This document shows positions 49,425 through 59,300 of a stretch of 64,000 bases of DNA, piece after piece. The DNA is taken from positions 1 to 64,000 of the forward strand of contig JAEUHW010000260.1 of the NCBI GenBank assembly GCA_016793245.1, written 5' to 3'. Every line of letters starts with the position of its first letter. The stretch's first letter is position 1. The DNA comes from Planctomycetota bacterium (lineage in GTDB: Bacteria; Planctomycetota; UBA1135; JADKAF01). The notes below the pieces were generated by a model, which was not told the DNA's origin, ran no database searches, and saw nothing but the letters and a program-made list of their open reading frames with translations. A program made the position numbers and the translations under genes.

Positions 49425-52214
49425 CTACTTCAGCCGCTTCAGCGCAGCCTCGGCGGCCTGACCGACATCGCCCCAGGGCTCGAGCTTGCGCGCCCGAGTG
49501 TACGCCGCTCGTGCGCGATCGAGCTGCGCCGGCTCGACCTGCTCGCACGCGCGGCCGAGGAGCAGCCAGAGCGCCGCGTCGCGCGGGTGTTCGCGCGTCG
49601 CTTCTTCGATGGCGGGCAAGAGCTCGCTTCGCTCGGTGGGGCTCTTCGCGAGACGGAGGCGCGCGCCGAGCAGTGCGCGGCGATCTTCCGGCGAGCGCTG
49701 CGCGTGATCGGCGGAGATCGCCGCCAGCGCTTCGGTGGCCCCGCGGGTCTCGAGCTCGCCGTAGGTGCGGAGACGCGCGCAGCGGTTCTCCGGCACGGAG
49801 CTCAGGATCTTGCGCAGCGCTTCGACGTCGAGTGCCTGGATCGCCGAAGCGAATTGGCGCGGCTCGAGCTCGACGACTTTCGCGCTCGAGGCCGCGACTT
49901 CGATGCCGACGAGGATGCGACGTCCATCGGCGACCGCGAGCGTCGGCGCGAGCGGCTGCGATGCGCTCTCCGAGTCATCGAGAGCGCTCACGATCAGCCG
50001 TCCCGGATGGACCGCCATCGAGAACGCGCTCTCGTCCTGCGGCGCACGACTCGCGAGCCAGCTCGCCCAGTCGGCGCGCGCGGGCTCGACCCACGTCGCG
50101 CCGGCTTCGAGCAAGGCATGCGCACAGAGCACCGTGAGCAGGGCACGCCCAGGCGCATCGATCCCGGGACCGAACACGACGGAATCGAAGAGCTCGTCGA
50201 CCTCGAGCTCGCCCACCGGCAGCGGCGCGCCGCGGAGCTTCTGCGCGGCAGCTTGGACCTTCTCGACTGCCTGCGCGATCTCCGCGCGCGTGCGCGGCGC
50301 CGGAGCTTCGAGAAGGAGCCGCCCGAGAGCGTCGAGATCGGGCGCACTGAAGGGCTGCACCATGCCGTGTCGAGCGAGCGCGTCGCGCGCGATGCGCCGC
50401 AGCTCGTGGCTGGTTCCCGAGGAGAGCGCGAACTCGAGCTGCCCCTCGCGCAGCGCGACGCCGCGGACTTCCGGCGCGGCGAGGAGCAGCTCGCGCTCGG
50501 CGGCTCCGCGCACGTGCCAGATCCCCGCGCGCTCCTCCGCGGGGCGCCCCGTGATGAGCCATCCGCCGGGCGCGGGAACGATGGCTTGGATCGCGGTCCA
50601 ATCTCCTGCCCTTGAGATGGCGCCGTTCGCGAGCTCGACGACGTAGAGCCGCTCGCCGAAGCTCCCTAGCCGTTCATCGTGGCCATAGCCCTGCAGGATC
50701 ACGCGACGTTCCTCCGCGTCCTTCGTGATCTCCGAGATCTGGAAGCGGGGGAGCTCTGCCAGCTCGCTCTCCTGATAGCGCGAGTCGCGGCGCACGAGCA
50801 CGGAGCGCCTGGCGTACCAGGAGAAGCTCATCGCGGGATCCCGTTGCGCCTCGGCGGCGCGACCGACCAGGAGATGCTCCTGGGTGGAGGCAAGGCCGGT
50901 GCCGTGTCCGAGGAGCTCTTCGCCGAAGCTCCCGTTCTCGACGACGCGCAGCTCGCCCGCTCGATTGGTCGCATACCAGCGCCCGCGCCAGAGCTCGAGA
51001 CTCGCGAGCTCGTTCTCGTGGGCGATCAGCTCTTCGCTGGAGCCATCGGCTCTCCATACGCTCGCGCTACTCCAGTCGATCGCGAGCCAGCGGCCATCCG
51101 GCAGGGCCTGCAGGCGACTCAGATGGTTCACGGGGAACGTCGCGACGAGCTCGCTACTTTCCAGCAAGCGCTGCCAGCGCGTCGAGCGCGGCGCGGGCTG
51201 CTCGAGTTCGATGACGGGGAGCGCCTCTTCCGTGCTCTCGAGCTGGAGCGTCGCGAGGAGGTGATCGCGCTCCGGGCGCTCGAGCTCAGGAGCTCCGGGC
51301 CACAGCAGGCGCAGCATCAGAGTGCGTTGGCCCTCGAGCGGGATCGCGATCACGTCGAAGCTCAGCGTGCTCGAGCGACCGACGAGTCGACGAGAGCGGC
51401 ACCCGTCGCGCTCGATGGGCTCACGACGCACCTCGACGAAGTCGCCGTGGTCCTTCGCGAGGAGCTTCGCGCTCGCCGTCAGCGCGGCGTCGAGCGAGCG
51501 ATGCGTCTCCTCGAAGACGAAGAGCGCGCACGTCGCCATGCCGTCCTCCAGCGCAAGCAACGCTTGCGCGTCCGCTTGCTCGGAGGCCGTCCAGACGCTG
51601 GGGCGCAGCTCGAACGAGAGGCGAAAGCCGTCGACTTCGACCTGTCGGCGCGTCGGCGCAAGGCCATCCGCCCATGGACGACCAGGGCCAGGGAACTCCA
51701 GCCCTTCCACGACTTCGTTCGCCTTCTCGGCGAGCCAGGCGGCGCGCGATGCCGCGGCGAACGAGGCGATCGAATAGACGAGCCCCGGCCTCACGAGCAG
51801 ATCGACGTGGAACGCGAGCTTCTGCTTCTCGAGCTCGGTGGTGAACGCGCGCGTCACGCGTGTCCAGCGCGCCTCGCGCTGGACTTGAAAGGGCTCGTCG
51901 TGGCCGACGATCGTCATGAGATCGAGGAGTCGTCGATAGTCGGCGTCGTTCTCCGCCAAGGTCCGATGCTCGAGCACGATGGCGAACACGTCCCCCGCGG
52001 GGTCGCGGCGCGCGGCGGACTCGGTGCAGCGGAACTGGTCTTCACCAGCCGTTGGGTTCACCTGCTGGCGCTTCCAGTACTTGCCGAGCTCGAGCTTGGC
52101 GCCTTCCTCTCCGATGGGATAGCGCTTGGTCTGCGCGAGCGCGGGCAGCGCTGTCGTCGCGGCGATGCAGAGCGCGAGAGCGGCGCGAGGGAGGAGGGCA
52201 GAGAGTTGAGGCAT
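49425..52214 (-). CDS. large secreted protein of unknown family, paralogue A
   Basis: A 929-residue exported protein with signal peptide TTALPALA|QTKRY. No known family was recognised. The first ~330 residues are alpha/beta with PxxAExE-like segments; the middle (about 340-560) is beta-rich with propeller-like strands (HLSRLQALPDGRWLAIDW, GRWYATNRAGELRVV, GGWLITGRP). The last ~90 residues are TPR-like (RDAALWLLLGRACEQVEPAQ, ARAAYTRARKLEPWG). It is a full-length paralogue of the next upstream minus-strand gene, sharing the order signal peptide, N-terminal domain, beta-rich core and TPR tail. Role unknown. Confidence 0.7.
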   Translation of the reverse strand: MPQLSALLPRAALALCIAATTALPALAQTKRYPIGEEGAKLELGKYWKRQQVNPTAGEDQFRCTESAARRDPAGDVFAIVLEHRTLAENDADYRRLLDLMTIVGHDEPFQVQREARWTRVTRAFTTELEKQKLAFHVDLLVRPGLVYSIASFAAASRAAWLAEKANEVVEGLEFPGPGRPWADGLAPTRRQVEVDGFRLSFELRPSVWTASEQADAQALLALEDGMATCALFVFEETHRSLDAALTASAKLLAKDHGDFVEVRREPIERDGCRSRRLVGRSSTLSFDVIAIPLEGQRTLMLRLLWPGAPELERPERDHLLATLQLESTEEALPVIELEQPAPRSTRWQRLLESSELVATFPVNHLSRLQALPDGRWLAIDWSSASVWRADGSSEELIAHENELASLELWRGRWYATNRAGELRVVENGSFGEELLGHGTGLASTQEHLLVGRAAEAQRDPAMSFSWYARRSVLVRRDSRYQESELAELPRFQISEITKDAEERRVILQGYGHDERLGSFGERLYVVELANGAISRAGDWTAIQAIVPAPGGWLITGRPAEERAGIWHVRGAAERELLLAAPEVRGVALREGQLEFALSSGTSHELRRIARDALARHGMVQPFSAPDLDALGRLLLEAPAPRTRAEIAQAVEKVQAAAQKLRGAPLPVGELEVDELFDSVVFGPGIDAPGRALLTVLCAHALLEAGATWVEPARADWASWLASRAPQDESAFSMAVHPGRLIVSALDDSESASQPLAPTLAVADGRRILVGIEVAASSAKVVELEPRQFASAIQALDVEALRKILSSVPENRCARLRTYGELETRGATEALAAISADHAQRSPEDRRALLGARLRLAKSPTERSELLPAIEEATREHPRDAALWLLLGRACEQVEPAQLDRARAAYTRARKLEPWGDVGQAAEAALKRLK

Positions 52215-52338
52215 CGGTCGATGGGGCTCGGAGACGAAGGAGAGCAGCAGAACGAGGGGACGCCGGAGCGAAGCGCAGAGGGCGAGGATGCAACCGCAAG
52301 CATCGGAGAAGCGGAGGCCGTGATCCTGGCTCCGCCTC

Positions 52339-55152
52339 TCAGCGCTTCCAGCGCTCGAGGGCCGTTACGGCGGCTCTGCCGACGGCGGACCAGCTCTTCC
52401 GCGCGGCCCGCGCATAAGCGGCCCGCGCGAGCTCGAGCCGCGGAGGATCCGCGCGCTCGCACGCGGCCGCGAGATGATAGCTCGCCACGTCGCTCTCGGG
52501 ATGGCGGCGCAGCACTTCAAGCGCGAGCTCGATCAGCTCGGCGGCCTGCGCGGGTGTAGGCGGCACTTGTGAGCGCGCCCAGAGCTCCGCTTCGGCGGCG
52601 CCGCGCGAGCTCGCGGCGAACGGCTGCGCCAACACCGCGACCGCCGCGGCCTCGCCTCGGTGGGCCAGGTGCTCATAGATGCGCTCGCGCAGCAGGTAGT
52701 TCCGCTCGTGCGCGCGGAGGAGGGCGAGCAGCGCGGCGGTATCGACGTTCTCGAGCGCAGCGGCGAAGCCCGAGGGCATGCGCTCCGCTGTCGCGCGGAG
52801 GAGTCGCTCGGCGGAGAGGCCGAGCAGGATCGTCCGGCCGCGAGCCTCCCTGCGTGCGGTATCGCAAGGCCAGTCATAACCTTCGGAGTCGTCGAGCGCC
52901 AAGCGCACGCCATTCGGCGCGAGCAACGGCAGATCGAACAAGGAGCTCTCGACTCTCGCACCGGGGCCGACCCACGCGGCCCAGGTCGGCTCGGGCTCGT
53001 CGATCCAGACGGCGCGTCGGGCGAGGAGCGCGCGCATGTTCAGCAGCGCGCAGAGCGCGCGGCCGGGATAGCCCATGCCGCCGGCGAAGTGCATCGACTG
53101 CAGCAGGCGATCGCACTCGCGCGCGGCCGTGGGCAGCTCGGCTCCGCAGAGCTCTCGCGCGTCGGCTTGCACGCGAGCGAGCACCCGCTCGATCTCCCGT
53201 GCGGTCCCCGGCGCCGCGCTCGCCGCGAACATGCGCTCTCCGAGGAGGTCGAGATCCTCGGGAGCGAAGGGCTCGATGCGCGGCCCCATCTTCGCGACCT
53301 CGGCGAGTCCGATGCGGTGGAGCTCGTAACCGGCCGTGGTGCTGAGGCCGAACTCGAGGTGCTCTGCGTCGAGAGCCACGCCGAGGACTTCGCGACTCGC
53401 GACGAGGAGGCGCGGCGGTTCTCCTTCGACGATCTGCCAGATGCCGTAAGGCTCGAGTGGGGGGCGACCCGTGACCAGCCAGCCGCGCGGTGCGGGGCCG
53501 AAGCAGCGGAGCTCCCTCCAGATCCCCAGGCTGCGCAGCGCGCCGGTCGCGAGCTCGAGGACCAACAGCCGACATTGCGTCTCGCCGAGCTGTCGTCCGC
53601 GTTGGTCGGCGCGCAGCGCGAGTCGATGGCCCTGCTCATCGACTTGCATCTGTGTGACCTGCACGTCGCGGAGCTCCGCGAGGATCTGCTCGGCGCCGGT
53701 CGGCGTGCGACGCACGATGGTCGAGCTCCAGCCGCCGTAGCGCGACTCCAGATCGAGGAGCGGCGCGTTCGCTGTCGAGCGCGAGAGGAGGAGTTCGTCG
53801 CCGACGACGTGCAGGCACTGTGCGTCGATCGGCTCCACTTCGCCATCCGCGCGCGCGTCGGGGGCGGTCGCCGAGAGCTCGCGATTCCGCGCGGATATCC
53901 AGCGTCCCTGCCACAGTGCATGGGATCTGGGGAATAGGTCTCCTCCGGGGATCGGGCGGGCTCCCGAGGCGTCGAGGACCCGGCTCGTGCCGAAGTTCTC
54001 GAGGAGCCACGTCTGCGGCGCGACCCGCCGGACGGAGCGAACTTCGTCGCTCGGCGCGCGGGCCAGGAGCTCGCCTCGCGACAGGAGCTCGCGGAGCAGT
54101 GGGGCGTGCTCGACCTGGAAGCGGCTCGACTCCGCGGGGATCGGTGGCAGATCGGCGCTGAGCGGTGCGATGCGGAGAGAAGAGAAGCAGCGCTCGCGTT
54201 CGGCGCGCGCTTCTTCGGGCGCGCCGGGAGACCAATAGCGCAGCACGACGCCGAGGTTCGCATCGATGCGGAGGCTGAGCAGACGATGCGTGCGCTGCGA
54301 GGAGTGTGCGTCGAGGATCGAGCCTTCGAGCTCGCCGATGCGCGTCGGGCGCCAGGCGCCCGCGACGAGATCGGGCTCCTCTGCGCGGAGCCGCGCGCAC
54401 TCCCGAAAGAGCGCGTGCTCGTCGTCGGAGAGGTAGCTGGTCCTCACGACGAGACCCTGCGTTTCATCCGGCGCGAGCGCGCGCCATTCCTCACCCGGGC
54501 CGGGCTTCGCCTCGCGCAGCGCCGCAGGCCGAACTTGGAAGCCGAGCTCGAAGCTGCCGATCGCCACGCGTTGCTCGCGCGGGACGAGGTCGCGGCTCCA
54601 AGCGCTGTCTTCCGCCGGCCAGCGCAGTCCGTTCAGGAGCTCATCGGCGGCGGCCAGCAGCGCGGCTTCGCGCTCGCGCGGTGCCGAGGCGATGACCGAG
54701 TACGCGAGCGCATCTCCGTACACGAGGACCAAGATCCAGCGGCGTTCGCGGCCGGCGCTCTCCTGCGTGAAGGTCCGCGACGCTCGCTTGAAACCCGCGA
54801 CGGAGGAGAGCTCGAGCTCTACGTCGCGCCCCTCCGCCAGCAGCGTGTCGAGCACGCGGCGAGCATCGGCGGGGCACTCGACGCAGGTCTGATGCTCGCG
54901 CAGCTCGAGCTCGAGCGGCTCGAGCTCCCGTCCATCGGAGCTGCGCTGCTCGTGCACCCAACGCTGGACCTCGGGCCGCGTGTCCGAGCCGACGCGCTTC
55001 CATCTCGCATCGAGCACGAGGGTCGAGCCGACGGCGCCGATCGCTTGCGTCGTCTGCTGCGCGCGGAGCTCCGGCACGGCGCAGGCGATCAGCAGGGCAA
55101 CGCCTGCAATCCTCAGCAAGCGCGGCAGTTGGAAGGGCAAACGGGTGGACAT
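52339..55152 (-). CDS. large secreted protein of unknown family, paralogue B
   Basis: A 937-residue exported protein. ATG 55152 gives the signal peptide (AVPELRA|QQTT); a possible lipobox (LIAC) is an alternative. Order as in paralogue A: N-terminal domain (about 35-330), beta-rich propeller-like core (RRVAPQTWLLENFGTSRVLD, APRGWLVTGRPPLEPYGIW), helical region, and a TPR-like tail (SDVASYHLAAACERADPPRL, LARAAYARAARKSW). Segments such as GRP..E.YGIW and the final domain match paralogue A closely. The two are tandem, 125 bases apart, and probably cotranscribed from upstream of 55152. Unknown role. The 282 bases upstream (55153-55434) hold no recognised gene. Confidence 0.7.
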   Translation of the reverse strand: MSTRLPFQLPRLLRIAGVALLIACAVPELRAQQTTQAIGAVGSTLVLDARWKRVGSDTRPEVQRWVHEQRSSDGRELEPLELELREHQTCVECPADARRVLDTLLAEGRDVELELSSVAGFKRASRTFTQESAGRERRWILVLVYGDALAYSVIASAPREREAALLAAADELLNGLRWPAEDSAWSRDLVPREQRVAIGSFELGFQVRPAALREAKPGPGEEWRALAPDETQGLVVRTSYLSDDEHALFRECARLRAEEPDLVAGAWRPTRIGELEGSILDAHSSQRTHRLLSLRIDANLGVVLRYWSPGAPEEARAERERCFSSLRIAPLSADLPPIPAESSRFQVEHAPLLRELLSRGELLARAPSDEVRSVRRVAPQTWLLENFGTSRVLDASGARPIPGGDLFPRSHALWQGRWISARNRELSATAPDARADGEVEPIDAQCLHVVGDELLLSRSTANAPLLDLESRYGGWSSTIVRRTPTGAEQILAELRDVQVTQMQVDEQGHRLALRADQRGRQLGETQCRLLVLELATGALRSLGIWRELRCFGPAPRGWLVTGRPPLEPYGIWQIVEGEPPRLLVASREVLGVALDAEHLEFGLSTTAGYELHRIGLAEVAKMGPRIEPFAPEDLDLLGERMFAASAAPGTAREIERVLARVQADARELCGAELPTAARECDRLLQSMHFAGGMGYPGRALCALLNMRALLARRAVWIDEPEPTWAAWVGPGARVESSLFDLPLLAPNGVRLALDDSEGYDWPCDTARREARGRTILLGLSAERLLRATAERMPSGFAAALENVDTAALLALLRAHERNYLLRERIYEHLAHRGEAAAVAVLAQPFAASSRGAAEAELWARSQVPPTPAQAAELIELALEVLRRHPESDVASYHLAAACERADPPRLELARAAYARAARKSWSAVGRAAVTALERWKR

Positions 55153-55434
55153 GGCGGAGAGCTCGTGGAGTCGCGCTGCATGTTCTAATGGCGTCGGCGG
55201 ATTCGAGCCATGGCGATGCGAGAGGGCTGGGGGAGCTGGAGCGCGGGGCGCGACGCAGGCGCGGAGGGATGTGCTCGGCCGATCGGCTCGCGGGGCAGGC
55301 ATCGACGCTGAGAGGATCAGCGGCGATCGCCATCCCTCGTCGAGCTGCCCCGCGTGCCGAGCCGAGATCTCCGCGCCGCACGTCGCGGTTCGCGTGCCTC
55401 GGCATACAGCTCGGGAGAGCGCTAGGCTATCTCC

Positions 55435-55827
55435 ATGATGCAGGCCCTCCGGGAAGTCCTCGCCGCCGAGCCGATAATCGCCTATGCGCTGCTCTTCGGG
55501 TCGCGGGCCCGCGGCACAGCGCACGAAGACAGCGATGTCGATCTCGCGATCGGGGGGCGAGATCTAGCGTTCTCGCTTCTCGATCTGGGCGGGCTCATCG
55601 CGCGCCTCGAAGAGGTCGCCGGTGCTTCCGTGGATCTCGTGCTCCTCGACGAAGCGCCACCGGGGCTCGCGTTCCGCATCTTTCAAGAAGGACGGGTCCT
55701 CTTCGACCGCGATCATTCCGCGTTCCTCGAGCGGAAGGCGAAGGCGATGCTCGAGTACTACGACTGGCAGCCGATCGAGGCGCGGCTGGCTCGAGCGGTG
55801 CTGGAGGCGGCGCAACGTGGTCGATAG
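55435..55827 (+). CDS. MntA-like minimal nucleotidyltransferase (antitoxin)
   Basis: A 130-residue protein of the minimal nucleotidyltransferase class, the antitoxin in MntA/HepT systems. The active-site pattern G22-S23-x10-D34-x-D36 is complete (FGSRARGTAHEDSDVDLAI) and the third aspartate lies near D67 (ASVDLVLLDE). MntA antitoxins inactivate HepT by AMPylating a tyrosine in its RNase motif. ATG 55435 is followed by a second ATG at 55438. Its last 11 bases overlap the partner gene, which starts at a GTG, so translation is coupled. Confidence 0.85.
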   Translation: MMQALREVLAAEPIIAYALLFGSRARGTAHEDSDVDLAIGGRDLAFSLLDLGGLIARLEEVAGASVDLVLLDEAPPGLAFRIFQEGRVLFDRDHSAFLERKAKAMLEYYDWQPIEARLARAVLEAAQRGR

Positions 55828-56251
55828 CGCGTACCTCGCCAAGGCCTTCGCGGACATCCGCGATGGAGTCGCCCGGATTCGCGAAGTTCTGCCGGCCATG
55901 GTCGAGGAGCTCCGCGCGGATCGAACGCGCCGCGAAGTCGTGGTGCTGAATCTCTTCGTCGCGCTGCAGGAGTGTCTCTCCGTCGCGACGCACTGGCTCG
56001 CCGACGAAGCCCGTCGCATGCCGGTGAGCTATCGTGATGCGGTCGAGCGCTTAGGTGAGCTCGGAGTGCTTTCGCCGGAGCTCACGCAGCGCCTCGACTT
56101 CGCCAGCGAGTGGCGTAGCTCGATCGCTCTCCGCTCTGGGACGCTCGAGGTCGAACGCCTCCACGAAGTCGCTTCGCGGCACCTCGGCGATCTCGAGCTC
56201 TTCTGTGCCGCGGTGGCGCAGCGCGTCGCGGACGAGCGCAGCGAAGCCTGA
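55817..56251 (+). CDS. HepT-like (HEPN, DUF86) protein lacking the catalytic motif
   Basis: A 144-residue helical protein of the HepT/DUF86 family, starting at GTG 55817 inside the end of the nucleotidyltransferase gene. Family features are visible: DIRDGVARIREVLP near the start, NLFVALQECLSVATHWLADE in the middle, LGELGVLSPELTQRL, and a helical end. HepT RNases normally carry R-N-x-x-x-H-x-Y. Here the segment reads R100-S-S-I-A-L105-R-S107: the arginine is kept, but the catalytic histidine is leucine and the AMPylated tyrosine is serine. RNase activity is therefore unlikely. It may still bind the partner. Confidence 0.75.
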   Translation: MVDSAYLAKAFADIRDGVARIREVLPAMVEELRADRTRREVVVLNLFVALQECLSVATHWLADEARRMPVSYRDAVERLGELGVLSPELTQRLDFASEWRSSIALRSGTLEVERLHEVASRHLGDLELFCAAVAQRVADERSEA

Positions 56252-56269
56252 GCGCTTGCACGCGAGGAA

Positions 56270-56308
56270 CGCGCGAGCTTCCGCAAGGCTACGGATCGAG
56301 CTCGCGCG
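56270..56308. terminator. hairpin between convergent genes
   Basis: A 10-bp stem (56270-56279 with 56299-56308) extended by a 4-bp inner stem (TCCG/CGGA) after a three-base bulge. It lies between the HepT-like stop at 56251 and the kinase stop at 56327; likely a bidirectional terminator. Confidence 0.5.
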
Positions 56309-56326
56309 TGGGATGCTGCCCCCTCG

Positions 56327-59300
56327 CTAGGCCGCTCGTCGAACGCGGTTCGATCGATCGCGGGTCAGGAGCGCCACGAGAGGCGGGAGGAAGAGCATCA
56401 ACACGGCAGCGCTGGGTAGGGTCGTCGTGTCGCCGCGACTCGAGAGCTCGATCAAGAGCGCGAACAGGAGCGGCGTCGCGATGGCGCAAGTGCGCGCGGT
56501 GCTGGAGGCGGCGACGCGCCAACCGAACAGGGCCGCCATGGCGAAGAGGAGCGCGGGGCGCGGGCCATCGATGCCGAACCCGGTGAAGTGCATCTGGGTC
56601 GCGAGGGATGCCGCGCTCCATCCGACCCAGGCGATCCACGGTGCGTGGCGTGCGCACAGGAAGGAGCAGGGGAGCGCTCCGGCGACGAGGAGCAGGAGCA
56701 GGAAATGCAGCGCCACGAGCGGCGTGAGCCAGCGCGGCAGTGAGGAGTCGGCGCAAGAGCGGAGCTGCTCGGCTTGCTCTCGAGGCAGATCCACCGCATG
56801 CGCCGCGGCGCTCTGCAGCACCGCGGCCGCGAGGCGCGGCGAGAGATCGAGCTGACGGAGGTCATGCTCGGCGAAGGAGCGCAAGGCGCTGCGGCGCGCC
56901 GCTTCGGTGGGCGCATGCATCGCGACGCGGGCGTTCCAGATGGCGTCGAGGAAGTCGTAGCGCCTCGTAGGCGCTGTGCTCGGCGAGGCCCCCGCGAGCT
57001 GAGCTCCGATCGCGTAGCGACCGGGATCGCGGGTCGCGAGGAGCTCGAGATCGGCTCGTGCGTTCGGGAACGGCCACAAGTTCTCGGCTCCGATGTCGAA
57101 GAGCGCGAGCCGCGGATGGTGGGCCTTCGCGGCGATCCGGCGTTCGAAGCCGGAATGCCACGCGTCCATGTCTGCGGCCTTCGGCTCGGCATCGGCGGGG
57201 TCGAGACGCAGTGCCAGGGCCAGCTCGAGGGTGCTCGGGAGCGCGCTCCCCAGGAAGTAGTGGATCTCTCCGATCATCGCCGTTCCCGGCGAGACGTCGC
57301 TTCCGGTGCTCGAGCACCCTCGCAGCCCGTAGATCTCCGACAGCTGCACTTGCAGCTCCTCCTTCAGCACCTCGAAGCGCGGACCTTCGCCGTCCGCTGA
57401 GAGTCGACCTCTTACTCTGGCCAGCACCGAGCCGATGCGCGCGCCAGGGCCTCCGAGCTCTCGCTGATGGCGCGCTTCGGCGGCAGCGTGACCGAAGAGA
57501 CGCAGCCGACTGCGCGGTTCGAAATGGAGGCCGAGATCGCCCTCCCAGCGAAGCTCGATCGTCTCGCCCACTCGCAGAGGCTGCCGGTGCTCTCCCAGCA
57601 GGCGTGGCTCGATGCTCGCGTCTTCGAGGAGGAAGACGCCGAGCGTCGCGAGGAAGCCCGAGGACTTCGGCGCGTCCTTCGCGTTCCACCAGAGCGGCAG
57701 CCAAGCGGTATCGACGCCGCTCGCCGAGCGTACCCAGGTTGGGACACGTGCGTCGCGCGGGGCACGCAGCCAGGCGAGATGTCGCCAGAGGAACGACTCG
57801 TCGCGCTTCGCCGTGGCCGCGTAGTCCAGCGTGTCGTTGAGCACGAGCGGCATCTGCGTGCCGATCGACAACTTGCGTCGTGCCCAGCCTTCCACGCTGC
57901 CGGCGCGGATCTCGCGCAGCTCCTCCTCGATCTTCTCCGTGGTCTGCCTTCGAGATCCGGAGCCCAGCCAGGCTCGAGCGACCTCCGCGGTATCGCCGCG
58001 CCATGCTCGCCCGCGTGTGCCCGTGCCCTCGAACGCGATCTCCGCGAACCCGAAGACCGCGCCGTCGGCAAGTCCCTCGGCCAGCAATGCGAAGCGCGCG
58101 GCGAGCGCTTCGGCGCGCGGGAGCTCGCGCCAGCGCTGCGCTTCCGCGATGAGGCGCGGCGCTGCCGCGGCGCGCCGCGCACGGCACTCCCTCGAGGCTT
58201 CCGTACGGAGCGGGTCGTGCGACCCGAAGAAGCACTGCAGATCGACCGGCAGGCCGACCCAGATCGACCACGTGTGCAGCGCGAGCGCGCGCACCTCCAC
58301 CGTCTCCGCGGGATCGAGTGCGAGCGCCGCGAGGCGATCTTCGCCCGCAGGCGACCACCACGCCGCGAGCTGCGACGAGGACCACTCGATCGGCGGATGA
58401 CTCAGCTCATCGAAGCGGGAGCGTTCGTTGCGAGCCGAAGCGAGGCGGCGTCCGGACTCGCGATGCAGCGCGACGAGCACCTCTTCGCGCGCGTCGGCGC
58501 TCCAGGCGGCGAGCTCGACTCGAGCGCGGCGTTGGAAGGCCGCAGCGAACGCCGCGAGGCGACGACCTTTGCTCGGCGAACGCAAGGCGCTGGCGAAGGG
58601 GTCGGCCGAGAGTTGACCGAGATCGGGATCGACGCGCTCGAGCAGGGTCGGATCCGGCCACGGCTCGGCGCAGCCGAGCGCCGCGTGGACCACGAGCTCG
58701 AAGTCCCACGCTTCGCTCTCGCTCGTCATCGCGCGCGGTCGATCGACGCCCGGAGCGGCCCGGCGCTGCACGATCGCCGCAGCTTCCGCGAAGAGCGGTG
58801 CCGCGGACGCGAGGTCGCCGCGCTCGAGTTGCTCCGCGACGACCGCATGCAGGCTCTGCAGCAGCGGAAGGTCGAGCTCGGCCCACGCGGGATCGCCGTC
58901 GGCGAGATCTCGCGCGAGCTCCCGCAGTGGAGGGAGCGCCGCGCCGGGATAGCCGGCGGCGACGGCGCGCTTCGCATCGTCCATCCGCGAACGCCACGTC
59001 GAGCCCGGCAGCAGGAAGCCGAAGAAGAGCACGAGCCACGTGGCGGTCATCGCGGCGGCCGTGGTGAGCGCCACGCTGTGGCGACGCATGCGGCGCAGGG
59101 CGCGCTGGAGCGGGCTCGGAAGACGCGCGCTCACACCGCGTCCGGCGGCGAAGCTCTCGAGCTCCTCGCCGAACGCGAGCGCGGTCGCGTAGCGATCGGC
59201 CGGGCGCTTCGCGAGCGCCTTCAGGCACACCGCTTCCAGCTCCGCCGGCACGCGGGGCTCGAGCTTCCGCGGCGGTCGCGGATCTTCGTGGAGGATCGCG

